Origin: a bacterium
Lineage (GTDB): Bacteria; Chloroflexota; Dormibacteria; UBA8260; Bog-877
Assembly: GCA_021791345.1 (NCBI GenBank)
Contig: JAJYWT010000097.1
Location: 1 to 12,213 of the forward strand
Reading direction: 5' to 3'
Length of the DNA stretch: 12,213 nt
Shown: positions 1 to 6,139 of the stretch, one piece after another
How the letters are laid out: each line of letters opens with the position of its first letter
Position numbering within the stretch: the stretch's first letter is position 1
Notes under the pieces: model-generated
Seen by the model: only the letters and a program-made list of their open reading frames with translations
Database searches by the model: none
Told to the model about the DNA's origin: nothing
Position numbers and translations under genes: made by a program

Positions 1-2
1 AC

Positions 3-65
3 CTGCTCACAGTCGACCTCCCCGCGGTGACCGGCTCCTTCACCGTGCGGGTCGACTTCAGCTGA
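3..65 (+). CDS. C-terminal end of an unidentified protein (partial)
   Basis: An open frame enters from the left edge and ends at the TGA at 63-65. The visible 20 residues end in TGSFTVRVDFS, an alternating hydrophobic pattern like a final beta strand of an extracellular or sandwich domain. It is convergent with the GH36 remnant, whose stop codon begins 2 bp further on. The segment is too short to assign a family, and it could be a chance open frame in GC-rich DNA. Confidence 0.35.
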   Translation: MLTVDLPAVTGSFTVRVDFS

Positions 66-67
66 GC

Positions 68-718
68 TCAGGGCCCAGGTGGGCGCCGGGCTCCGACGCG
101 GGTCACGGGTATTGGCCCGACGGGCAGCGCTGGCTCCGGGTAGGACGGCCGCATCAGCCGCCTCGTGACCCCGAGCCCCCAGCCGTCCAGGTCCTCCAGG
201 AGGTCTCCCGACGACGCCATCCCCCCCATCTCACGGAGCTGGCGAGCCCGGCGTCCGCGACCCCCAACCTCCGGCCGCGCTAGCAGGCAGTCCGGATCGT
301 TGTTCCACCACCTGCCGCGCATGAGGGCACGGGCCCGGGTTGCCAGATGGGCCGGCCTCCCGGGCGGCTGGCCGACATCCCCGTCAGGTGGCTCCCAGTT
401 GGGGGCCAAGTCGGGTCCCACCCGCACCGCGGCCGCCAGCCCCACGGTGGGGAGGAGAGGAGCCCCACAGGCCACGATCGTGGCCCCCTCGCCGATCGCA
501 TCTCGGATCGCCCTCATCCCCAGGCGGTAGGCCCCGATCCCGCCCAGCTCCTCCGCCCGCCTACCCTCCAGCGCCCCGGCGTAGAGGAAGTCCAGCTTGA
601 AGTAGGTCACGCCGAGGGCGGCCAGCTCCGCCAGCCCACGGGTGAGGTGAGCCAGCGCCGCCGCCCCGGTGACGTCCAGGGCCCGGATGCGCCCGCCCCG
701 TTCAGCTGGGGCTGACAC
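68..718 (-). pseudogene. N-terminally truncated GH36-type alpha-galactosidase remnant
   Basis: The frame encodes the later part of the (beta/alpha)8 barrel of a GH36 (melibiase/alpha-galactosidase) enzyme, which hydrolyses alpha-galactosides. Visible motifs, numbered from the GTG at 718, are VTYFKLDFLYAGAL at 37-50 (Asp43 in the KxDF nucleophile position), ACGAPLLP at 83-90, VRVGPDLAPNWEP at 98-110, and RGRWWNNDPDCLLARP at 134-149 with the NDPD region that carries the acid/base Asp in this family. Family members are usually several hundred residues long. Here the barrel start and the whole N-terminal beta domain are missing, because the frame is closed by a TAG at 731-733 and runs into the replication-initiator gene on the other strand. 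The C-terminal beta domain is also short or absent. It is best read as a non-functional remnant cut by the rearrangement that brought in the plasmid-type genes. Confidence 0.75.
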
Positions 719-1760
719 TCCTTCGGTCCTCTACGGACGCCAGTTCCGACAGGTCGCTGGCCACGCTCTCACGGTGACGGACCAGCGACTCTACGCCGAG
801 CTGAGCACCCGCTACATCAGAGCCGGCAGCCCAGCCGACCGGCGCGTCGCCTTCAGCCTGGGGGATGCGGCCCGGTTGCTGGGACACCCTTCCCTTGGTG
901 GTGAGACTCGGCGCCTGGTCCGGGACTCCCTCATCCGTCTAAAGGGGGCTGTGATCGAGTCCGCATTGCGGGACCCGGAGGGGAGTGAGGAGGTGATGGG
1001 CTGGAGCCTCCTCGACTGGTATCGAACTTCGACCCGAGGCGGGGGAAGGGGGTGGGTGAAGCTCAGCGAGCAGATCGCATATCTCATCAACCGCGGCAGC
1101 GTCACCTATATGCACGCGCCCACGTGGGATGCGATCGCCCGCCAGGACGAGATCGCGGGTTGTCTCCGGAGCTTCCTGGAGACGGAGAGCCTGGTCACCG
1201 TCCGTCGCTACCAGCTGTTCGCCAGCTCTCCGGGCCAGGTCGCCGAAGAGCGCAACCTTCCAGCGATCGCCGAACTGCTGCGGCTCGACTGGAGCGGGCG
1301 CTCGCAGGTGGCCAAGCGTGTGCGCAGGGCGCTCACCGTCATCGTGGCAACCGATCCCCGCTACAAGGCCTCCCTCATCAAGGGAAGGCTGCCCGGGATG
1401 TGGCGCCTCGAGGCGAGCCGCTCCCAGCAGCTGGCAGGCGGCATCCCGAGCCCCCTGGAGCCCCCGGTCATGGCGGCCTGGCGGCTCGTGTATGGCGCGA
1501 GGCGCCCCTCCAAGAAGCAGGTGGCAGCTCTGGCCGAGCTGACCGCCCGGCGTGGCCCTGCCTGGGTCACCGCCCGGCTCAGGGCAGAGTATCCGGACCC
1601 CTTCGGCGCGCTCCTGGAGCTGGATCAGGCCCAGCGCCGCTCCGACAACGAGGCAATCGCCACCAGGGAGCGGGCACGGGACCAAGAGCGGCAGGCCGAG
1701 GCCTTCGACTTCCAGAGCCTGGGGCAGATCCTCAAGGACCTGCGGCTCCAGCAAGGGTAG
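669..1760 (+). CDS. Plasmid-type replication initiator-like winged-helix protein
   Basis: A 363-residue protein that resembles TrfA/RepA-type initiators, which bind origin repeats and recruit the replication machinery. The recognisable core begins near GRQFRQVAGHALTVTDQRLY. It continues with AFSLGDAARLLGH, a winged-helix motif, then LVRDSLIRLKGAVIES, WVKLSEQIAYLINRG and YMHAPTWDAIARQDEIAGCLRSF, and a second helical/winged unit around residues 180-250 ending in LPGMWRLE. The last 90 residues are charged and helical (RERARDQERQAEAFDF). No good Shine-Dalgarno is seen before the GTG at 669 or the ATG at 687, and the first 15 or so codons overlap the GH36 remnant. The native start and promoter may therefore have been lost at the junction. 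The family is assigned by pattern only. A different winged-helix DNA-binding protein is possible. Confidence 0.6.
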   Translation: MTSRARMRPPRSAGADTPSVLYGRQFRQVAGHALTVTDQRLYAELSTRYIRAGSPADRRVAFSLGDAARLLGHPSLGGETRRLVRDSLIRLKGAVIESALRDPEGSEEVMGWSLLDWYRTSTRGGGRGWVKLSEQIAYLINRGSVTYMHAPTWDAIARQDEIAGCLRSFLETESLVTVRRYQLFASSPGQVAEERNLPAIAELLRLDWSGRSQVAKRVRRALTVIVATDPRYKASLIKGRLPGMWRLEASRSQQLAGGIPSPLEPPVMAAWRLVYGARRPSKKQVAALAELTARRGPAWVTARLRAEYPDPFGALLELDQAQRRSDNEAIATRERARDQERQAEAFDFQSLGQILKDLRLQQG

Positions 1761-1829
1761 GAGCCCTTCTCCGAGTCCCTCGCCAAGGGTAGGGAGTTTC
1801 AGACCCAGGGGCAAGATCAAAAAGGGGGG

Positions 1830-1883
1830 TACCGTCGTATCTACCGTCGGAGACTCGCGGCGGCGAGGCTCTCTTGTGGAAAA
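1830..1883 (+). other. Possible replication-origin remnant: direct repeats and DnaA-box match
   Basis: The 186-bp gap between the initiator-like gene and the toxin gene holds TACCGTCG twice, at 1830-1837 and 1842-1849 (12-bp period). An imperfect hairpin follows around 1851-1874, and TGTGGAAAA lies at 1875-1883. Its reverse complement TTTTCCACA fits the bacterial DnaA-box consensus TTWTNCACA. A purine/A-rich run at 1811-1829 precedes the repeats. Together these resemble a small iteron-type origin next to its rep gene, but two repeat copies are few. A 10-bp direct repeat CAAGGGTAGG also occurs at 1752-1761 and 1784-1793, spanning the rep stop codon. Confidence 0.3.
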
Positions 1884-1946
1884 CTGACCTCACGCCCTCC
1901 CCCGGCCGCCTTCCGAGACGGCGCTAGAAACCGTGCCAGACGACCC

Positions 1947-2219
1947 TCAGCGTTGTCGGTAGACGTCGCGCCGGTGTCCCAGGGTCAGCACCAGCACCAG
2001 AAGCCGGTCATCGTGCACCTGGTAGAGCACCCGGTAGGAACCAACGCGCAGACGCAGGAGCCCCGGAAGACCCTGGAGCGCCTTGACTCCGGCTGGCCTT
2101 GGCTCCTCCGCCAGGCCGGCCATGGCGTCGATCAGACGGCGCTGCGCGGCACGCTCGAGTATCTCCAGCTGGCGGCGGGCAGCCGGCCGCAGACGGACCT
2201 CGTACGCCTGAGCAGGCAA
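1947..2219 (-). CDS. RelE/ParE-family toxin
   Basis: A 90-residue protein of the RelE/ParE fold, the usual length for the family. The members named RelE cleave mRNA on the ribosome. Visible features are YEVRLRPAARRQLEIL at 6-21, the LGHRRDVYR-type end at 80-88, and the central strand pair LLRLRVGSYRVLYQVHDD at 54-71 with the conserved Arg63 of the SYRVLYQV motif. The basic residues at 83-84 and Tyr87 sit where RelE toxins keep catalytic side chains. The start is taken as the TTG at 2219 because an in-frame TGA lies directly before it at 2220-2222. It follows the antitoxin stop by 17 bp, so the two genes form one operon with the antitoxin first. The gene looks intact. ParE-like gyrase targeting cannot be excluded. 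Confidence 0.88.
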   Translation of the reverse strand: MPAQAYEVRLRPAARRQLEILERAAQRRLIDAMAGLAEEPRPAGVKALQGLPGLLRLRVGSYRVLYQVHDDRLLVLVLTLGHRRDVYRQR

Positions 2220-2236
2220 TCAGCGCTAAGCTGGAC

Positions 2237-2500
2237 TCAGCGGTTCCGGGCCGAGATCCCGAGGGCAGTGCGGATCTCGGCCAGAGGGACGTCAGGCCCG
2301 AGTTCTGCCAGGGCGGCAGTGGCCTCAGCCACATCCTCCGCATCGTCGACGGCCTCGATGGCCTCCAAGACCTCCACCGGCACCAACGCCGCTACCCTGC
2401 GACCATGCCGGGTGAGATAGACCATTTCCCTGCCGTACTGGACCTGGTTCACCGCCTCACCCAGATGATCACGGGCCCGACTGACTGCAAGCTCTTCCAT
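2237..2500 (-). CDS. Phd/YefM-family antitoxin
   Basis: An 87-residue antitoxin that would neutralise the RelE-type toxin downstream and repress the operon. The N-terminal Phd/YefM DNA-binding fold is clear: MEELAVSRARDHLGEAVNQV at 1-20, then VYLTRHGRRVAALVPVEVLE at 27-46, which matches the usual hydrophobic-strand, xRxGxxVAxLVP pattern. The acidic Ala/Glu-rich C-terminus at 47-80 is the typical toxin-wrapping tail. The start is the ATG at 2500. The open frame extends upstream to 2632, but that part crosses a promoter and hairpins and has no family match. A TACAAT -10-like box ends 8 nt before the ATG and no spaced Shine-Dalgarno is present, so translation is probably leaderless. Confidence 0.88.
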   Translation of the reverse strand: MEELAVSRARDHLGEAVNQVQYGREMVYLTRHGRRVAALVPVEVLEAIEAVDDAEDVAEATAALAELGPDVPLAEIRTALGISARNR

Positions 2501-2517
2501 ACCTACGGATTGTACAA
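2501..2517 (-). promoter_or_regulatory. Toxin-antitoxin promoter with TGTACA operator core
   Basis: Reading on the minus strand, TTGTACAAT precedes the antitoxin ATG. TTGTACAA at 2510-2517 is a perfect palindrome containing TGTACA (2511-2516), the core motif of the known E. coli yefM-yoeB operator. The overlapping TACAAT (2514-2509) is a good -10 element placed so that transcription would start at or next to the ATG. Repressor binding here would block the promoter directly. Only one TGTACA copy was found, whereas E. coli has two. Confidence 0.6.
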
Positions 2518-2548
2518 AATGGGGGGGTGAAGGGGCGGCGGACCTGAG

Positions 2549-2594
2549 AGGGCCTCCCCGCAACTGCTTCTTCCTCCCCCGGAGCGGAGGCCCT
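2549..2594. repeat. 9-bp perfect inverted repeat upstream of the antitoxin
   Basis: AGGGCCTCC at 2549-2557 pairs with GGAGGCCCT at 2586-2594 across a 28-nt loop. It lies in the 128-bp gap between the relaxase remnant and the toxin-antitoxin promoter. It could insulate the two units or simply be GC-rich chance. No T-tract follows on either strand. Confidence 0.35.
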
Positions 2595-2607
2595 GCCCTC
2601 CACGGAA

Positions 2608-2632
2608 GTGATTGCCCGCCGCGAGCAATCAC
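2608..2632 (-). terminator. Hairpin at the end of the relaxase remnant
   Basis: GTGATTGC at 2608-2615 and GCAATCAC at 2625-2632 form a perfect 8-bp stem with a 9-nt loop. The right arm overlaps the relaxase stop codon (TGA at 2631-2629 on the minus strand). On the minus strand the stem is followed only by TTCC, so it is a terminator-like hairpin without a proper U-run. Confidence 0.45.
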
Positions 2633-3415
2633 GGCGAGTCTCGTTCCGCCTCGGGCTGGTCGATGAGTGTCCAGCCCGGCTCCAGCTCCACCAGGGGCTG
2701 CGCGGGGGCCTGCTCGAGCGCACTGTCGGTCTCTCGCTCTTCCTCGACTTCAACAGCGGATGAGACCTCCCCAGCCGGCTCGGCCTGCTCGAGGAGGGTG
2801 GAGGCCGCCACGGCGGGGTGGGCCTCGGCCCAGCGGGCGGCCAGGGCCTGCATGGCGGCAGGCACGTCGCCTGGGGGGTGCCGAGGCTGTCGGCGTCGGT
2901 GACCACCACCGAGGTCTCCCTGGCCCGGGTGACCCCCACGTAGCTGGAGGCCTGGTCGGTCTGCCAGCCGCCGCAGACCAGCACCTCGGCGACCGTCCTC
3001 CCCTGGGCCCGGTAGAGGTGCTGCGCGTAGGCGAGGTCCAGGGCGGAGCGGTGCTTCTCATCCACCGCCCACTCCCGGTCCCGGAGCCTGACGGTGACGG
3101 TGCCAACCTTCGGGTCGGTGGCGACCACCACCCCGGTCTCGCCGTTCTCCACCCTGCGGGTGGGCTTGCCCTGGGCCTTGACCCCGTACACGGGGCGGGT
3201 GGTCACCACCAGATCCCCCGCGTACAGGAGCACCGGAGAGCTGCCCTCCAGGTAATCGCCCAGCTCCCGCTGGCGCTCCCGCGGCACCTCCACCGGATCC
3301 CCCTGGAGTTCGCCCTTGTCCAGCCTGGCCGCTTGGGCCCTGCGGTTGAGGTCCCGGACCTCGGCCCTTGAGCCCTCGGTGGTTAGGAGCAGGTCCTCCG
3401 CAGGATGCTCAACCG
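2629..3415 (-). pseudogene. C-terminal remnant of a TraA/MobF-type relaxase-helicase, frameshifted
   Basis: The segment encodes the end of the helicase half of a conjugative relaxase, which nicks oriT and unwinds plasmid DNA for transfer. In order it shows LLLTTEGSRAEVRDLNRRA, a GDLVVTTRP strand, NGETGVVVATD, LAYAQHLYRAQGRT (the SF1 motif V region of the UvrD_C_2 domain) and SSYVGVTRARE (motif VI). The N-terminal relaxase domain and Walker motifs are absent. The homologous frame stops near 3415, where the DNA passes into the end of the mycothiol-type gene. The frame breaks at a six-G run at 2873-2878. One extra base would join DADSLGTP to the second frame at 2865-2629, which gives a natural alanine/glutamate-rich tail ending in PEAERDSP. 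The stretch of the first frame below 2873 is therefore not native protein. Both the truncation and the frameshift make it non-functional unless the shift is a sequencing error. Confidence 0.8.
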
Positions 3416-3426
3416 AACCCGGGCGG

Positions 3427-4248
3427 TCAGTAGCCGGCGAGAAGGCCTTGGAGCCTGCCAAGCATCGCAGCCCCGCCAGGGGCGCGGACCCGGCGGGGAT
3501 CGCCTGGGCGACGCCCCCAGATCACGAGCAGCCGGGCGGCGGGATCGCTCGTCACCGTCGGCTCGCTGGAGCCGGTGTCGGCGAGCTCGAGGTGCGCGCC
3601 TGTGGCGTCCGCCACGACCACGACGTCGGGCTCGCCGGGTGCGGCGAGAGTCAGACGCACCGCATCGCCGAGCCCGGGGTGCGATGCGCTCCCCCGGGCG
3701 AGCAGGGGCCGGCCGAGCACCGAGACGGCATGGGTGGTCAGCTCGGGTTGGGACAGCAGCAGCATACCCACCTCGTCGTCGCCGACCAGGTCGAAGCGGT
3801 GCAGCGCCAGTTCGCTGCGTAGGTGGGTGACGAAGGTAGCGACCACCATCTGACGGCCCGTCCACGGCACCACTGCGTCTGGGTCCTGTCTGAGCACCGC
3901 GTCCAATGCAGCACCCATCCGCACGAGCGCGCCGGGCAGCGCGCGCCGCACCATGGCCGCGTCGTTCGCCCGCCAGGGGGCCTCGCGCTCTTCGAAGCTG
4001 CGGGTGGCCGGCACCTGGCGCCCCTCCCCGTAGGCCTCGAGGTTGAGAGCCACCTCGATCGCCACTGCGACCAGGTGAGCCACCAGCTCGTGGGCCGTCC
4101 ATCCCGCGCACGCACAGCACGCGTCGGGGGCGGTCTGCTCGAGAGCGGCGAAGAACGCGTCGGCCTCCCGGTCCATGCCGGCCGAAGGAAGCCCCGCAGG
4201 CGTCGGCGCGTCGGCGCGTGTCTCCATGGAGCCAGCGTACGCCGCCAA
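3427..4248 (-). CDS. Maleylpyruvate isomerase/mycothiol-dependent enzyme-like protein
   Basis: A protein of about 273 residues with the MDMPI_N DinB-like helical domain followed by the small C-terminal sterol-carrier-like domain. Family members use mycothiol as cofactor, but most have no known substrate. Seen here are CAGWTAHELVAHL (family pattern PCPGWTVxDLVAHL, with the metal-ligand-type His) and THLRSELALHRFDLVGDD (the second His-bearing helix). The C-terminal strand region is VRLTLAAPGEPDVVVV to DPAARLLVIWGRRPGD, and the protein ends in LLAGY as relatives do. Start choice: AGGAGG at 4264-4259 lies 10 nt before the TTG at 4248 and only 2 nt before an out-of-frame ATG at 4256. In-frame ATGs at 4227 and 4176 have no Shine-Dalgarno. 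TTG 4248 is preferred, but ATG 4227 is possible. The gene diverges from an ArsR regulator that may control it. Confidence 0.8.
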   Translation of the reverse strand: MAAYAGSMETRADAPTPAGLPSAGMDREADAFFAALEQTAPDACCACAGWTAHELVAHLVAVAIEVALNLEAYGEGRQVPATRSFEEREAPWRANDAAMVRRALPGALVRMGAALDAVLRQDPDAVVPWTGRQMVVATFVTHLRSELALHRFDLVGDDEVGMLLLSQPELTTHAVSVLGRPLLARGSASHPGLGDAVRLTLAAPGEPDVVVVADATGAHLELADTGSSEPTVTSDPAARLLVIWGRRPGDPRRVRAPGGAAMLGRLQGLLAGY

Positions 4249-4285
4249 CGTTTCATCGCCTCCTGAAATGTGCAAAGATGGCGAG
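4249..4285. promoter_or_regulatory. Very short divergent control region between the mycothiol-type gene and the ArsR-type gene
   Basis: Only 37 bp separate the two proposed starts. The region holds AGGAGG for the minus-strand gene at 4264-4259. It also holds an inverted repeat TTTCA (4251-4255) / TGAAA (4264-4268) with an 8-bp spacer, which overlaps that Shine-Dalgarno. A looser second pairing joins CATCGCC (4254-4260) to GGCGAGATG (4280-4288). These are plausible binding sites for the adjacent winged-helix regulator. No convincing -35/-10 pair is visible. Confidence 0.4.
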
Positions 4286-5008
4286 ATGGTCGACGACCTC
4301 GCCCGGGTGGACGTCTCCGTGGTCGCTCGCCTGCTCGCCGAGCGTCCCAGAGCCGACATGGCCGTGGCCCTGCTGGGCGGGCGGGCGCTCAGCGCTGGCG
4401 AACTCGCCCGGGCGGCAGGGGTGTCCCCCTCTGCTGCCACCGCCCACCTCGCCCGCCTCGAGTCCGGCGGCGTCGTCTTCGCCGAAGCGCGGGGACGGCA
4501 CCGCATCTTCGGCCTGGCTGGACCGGCCTACGCCGCGGTGATCGAGGCGATGCTAGCCGTCGCCCCCCGCCGCCCGGTCCACAGCCTCTCCGCCGACCGG
4601 CGAAGCGAGCAACTGCGCCGGGCCCGCAGCTGCTATGACCACCTCGCTGGCACGCTCGCCGTCGCCTGCTACGAGCGTCTCTTCGACGTCGGCTTCCTCC
4701 ACGCCGCTGGCCAGGGCCGGCCCGAGGTGACCGACGCCGGGGCCAGGTGGTTCCGCGGGCTCGGCGTCCCCATGGACGACCTGGCAGCCCGCCGGCGCCC
4801 ACTCACCCGGGCCTGCATGGACTGGACGGAGCGGCGCCACCATCTCGCGGGTGCGCTCGGCGCCGCCCTTCTCACCCATCTCCTCCAAACGGGCGCCGTC
4901 GCCCGCAAGCCCGGATGCCGGGCGCTCACCGTCACCTGCGACGACACCGAACTATTGGACCGACTGCTCCCTCCCGCGGGTCAGGCCCCAGCCCCGGTCG
5001 AAGAGTAG
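4286..5008 (+). CDS. ArsR-family winged-helix transcriptional regulator
   Basis: A 240-residue protein of the long actinobacterial ArsR type. The N-terminal winged helix reads MAVALLGGRALSAGELARAAG then VSPSAATAHLARLESGGVV (recognition helix around SAATAHLARL), followed by a wing ARGRHRIFGLAG. The C-terminal half carries YDHLAGTLAVACYERL, VTDAGARWF and CMDWTERRHHLAGALGAAL, the DWxERxxHLAG segment typical of this subgroup. No ArsR-type metal box (ELCVC) is seen, so metal sensing is unlikely and the ligand is unknown. The ATG at 4286 is chosen because relatives start close to this point. ATG 4268 is in frame and would add six residues. The gene is divergent from the mycothiol-type gene and is probably its regulator. 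Confidence 0.85.
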   Translation: MVDDLARVDVSVVARLLAERPRADMAVALLGGRALSAGELARAAGVSPSAATAHLARLESGGVVFAEARGRHRIFGLAGPAYAAVIEAMLAVAPRRPVHSLSADRRSEQLRRARSCYDHLAGTLAVACYERLFDVGFLHAAGQGRPEVTDAGARWFRGLGVPMDDLAARRRPLTRACMDWTERRHHLAGALGAALLTHLLQTGAVARKPGCRALTVTCDDTELLDRLLPPAGQAPAPVEE

Positions 5009-5055
5009 AAGCGTCACCGGACCGGCTCCCTCACCCGGCCTGCTGCAGCGCTCGC

Positions 5056-5071
5056 GACGCCCAGAGGCGTC
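5056..5071 (+). terminator. Small hairpin downstream of the ArsR-type gene
   Basis: GACGCC (5056-5061) and GGCGTC (5066-5071) form a perfect 6-bp stem with a CAGA loop 48 bp after the ArsR stop codon. There is no T-tract, so its role as a terminator is weakly supported. The rest of the 5009-5145 gap shows nothing recognisable. Confidence 0.3.
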
Positions 5072-5145
5072 CAGGTTCGCCTCACCGCTCGCCCATGATC
5101 CTCGCCCCCAGACTGATCGCTGTCTGACATCCCATTCAGCAATGG

Positions 5146-5636
5146 TTAGCCGAGCTGGCCGGGCCGGTAGTCACTCGTGGGCCAGCGGGTGATGACGTTC
5201 AGCCGGTTCCAGGCGTCGATCTCGGCGACGAGCGACACGAGTGCGCCGAGTTGGTCGTCATAGTAGTGATCGGCCGCATCGTGCGAGGCGGCGTCGGCGA
5301 TACCTTGGCCCGCTCGGTGAACTCGAGGGCAGCGCGCTCGGCGTCGGTGAACACGGTTGCTTACCGCCATACTGCGACCAGGTTCAGCCGGAGCTGGGTC
5401 TCGCCCGCGTGCTGCGCGTTCTTGACTTGCATGTCGGTGCAGAAGGCGTAGCCGTTGATCAGGCGGGCCCGCAGCCGCACCAGCCCCTGCGTGGCGGCGG
5501 GCAAGGCAGATCCGGCCACCACCCCGCTCGCCGACTGGAGGTACCTGATCAACTTCGACGCGACGGTGCCGCCAGACAGGTCGAGACGCGATTCCCTTAT
5601 GTTCGGTTCCTCTGATCGTGTCTCTGAGGTCGTCAT
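5146..5636 (-). pseudogene. Decayed carboxymuconolactone decarboxylase/AhpD-like gene
   Basis: Two frames together give a CMD-family protein, a small helical fold that includes AhpD peroxidase partners. The first frame (from the ATG at 5636) has LPAATQGLVRLRARLINGYAFCTDMQVKNAQHAGET and ends VAVWR-stop. The second (to 5146) has HYYDDQLGALVSLVAEIDAWNRLNVITR, the normal family C-terminus. Three kinds of damage are visible. A TAA stands where relatives have Glu after VAVWR (one change from GAA). Beyond it the frame still reads ATVFTDAERAALEFTER, then shifts, with several residues missing before the HYYDDQL segment. The CxxC motif has lost its first Cys (NGYAFC instead of NGCAFC). The start lies 5 nt after the DinB-like gene's stop codon with AAGGA touching the ATG, so it was the third gene of the MFS operon. 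Sequencing error alone would not explain all changes. Confidence 0.8.
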
Positions 5637-5641
5637 TCCTT

Positions 5642-6139
5642 TTACTCGGGTTCGGCCGATAGGTAGCCGGCCAGCCTGGTGGCGTGGGCGGGGATGTGTT
5701 GGTAGGTGCGGAGTTCGATGAGGTCCGCCCAGGCCATGTCAGTGTCTGCGACGCGCTGTCCGGTCTTATCGTGGACTCGTAGCACGAGCTGGGCTTGAGC
5801 TGCCTGGTCGGATATCTGGTCGAGTTCTGCGATCAGTTCGGCGGCGCTCTGGCGTACCGCCGCGACCCGGTCTTGGTGTGTGGTCGCGGCGGTCAGGGCA
5901 GCGATGGCGTCCGGGTCCATCGCCGGCTGGTTGTCCACTACCAGCGTCCCGGTCGTATCCGTTCGGCCGGAGCGGACGTCTCTCGCCGCTCGGGTGAGGA
6001 TCTGGTCGCTGAGAGCTATATGGCAGAGGGTCCAGTCCACGTCGGCGCATTGGTCGGGATCGAGCGGCATGTCTGCGGTGATCGTTTGCGCTGCGTCGAG
6101 TAGGCGCTGATACGCAGCGGTGAGATCGCTTGTGTTCAT
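5642..6139 (-). CDS. Small uncharacterised helical protein, possibly DinB/MDMPI-like
   Basis: A 165-residue protein without a signal peptide or membrane segment. It is predicted largely helical: AAYQRLLDAAQTI at 8-20, VDWTLCHIALSDQILTRAARDV at 34-55, long Ala/Gln/Glu-rich helices around 77-118, and AWADLIELRTYQHIPAHATRLAGYL at 136-160. The spaced His40, His148 and His152 resemble the metal-ligand pattern of DinB-type four-helix bundles, but I do not recognise the exact family. The ATG at 6139 overlaps the MFS stop codon as ATGA, so translation is coupled to the exporter and expression should follow the TetR-controlled promoter. Some enzymes of this fold use a thiol cofactor and a metal, so a role in modifying the exported compound is possible but is inference only. 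Confidence 0.75.
   Translation of the reverse strand: MNTSDLTAAYQRLLDAAQTITADMPLDPDQCADVDWTLCHIALSDQILTRAARDVRSGRTDTTGTLVVDNQPAMDPDAIAALTAATTHQDRVAAVRQSAAELIAELDQISDQAAQAQLVLRVHDKTGQRVADTDMAWADLIELRTYQHIPAHATRLAGYLSAEPE

Noticed and set aside
939..1820. Long open frame of 293 codons on the minus strand opposite the initiator-like gene
   Set aside because: It is the antisense shadow of a GC-rich gene with clear winged-helix motifs on the plus strand. The product is Gly/Leu/Pro-rich without any recognisable domain.
2469..2870. Continuation of the relaxase first frame past the G run into the antitoxin gene
   Set aside because: After the six-G run the product turns Pro/Ser/Arg-rich and overlaps a clear Phd/YefM gene. 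The second frame carries the natural relaxase tail.
3738..4256. 172-codon minus-strand frame whose ATG lies 2 nt after AGGAGG
   Set aside because: The product is Arg/Trp/Ser-rich and out of frame with the clear MDMPI-type domains in the same strand. The Shine-Dalgarno spacing is too short.
4389..4802. Arg/Gly-rich 137-codon frame opposite the ArsR-type gene
   Set aside because: Extreme arginine and glycine bias is typical of antisense frames in high-GC coding DNA. There is no motif.
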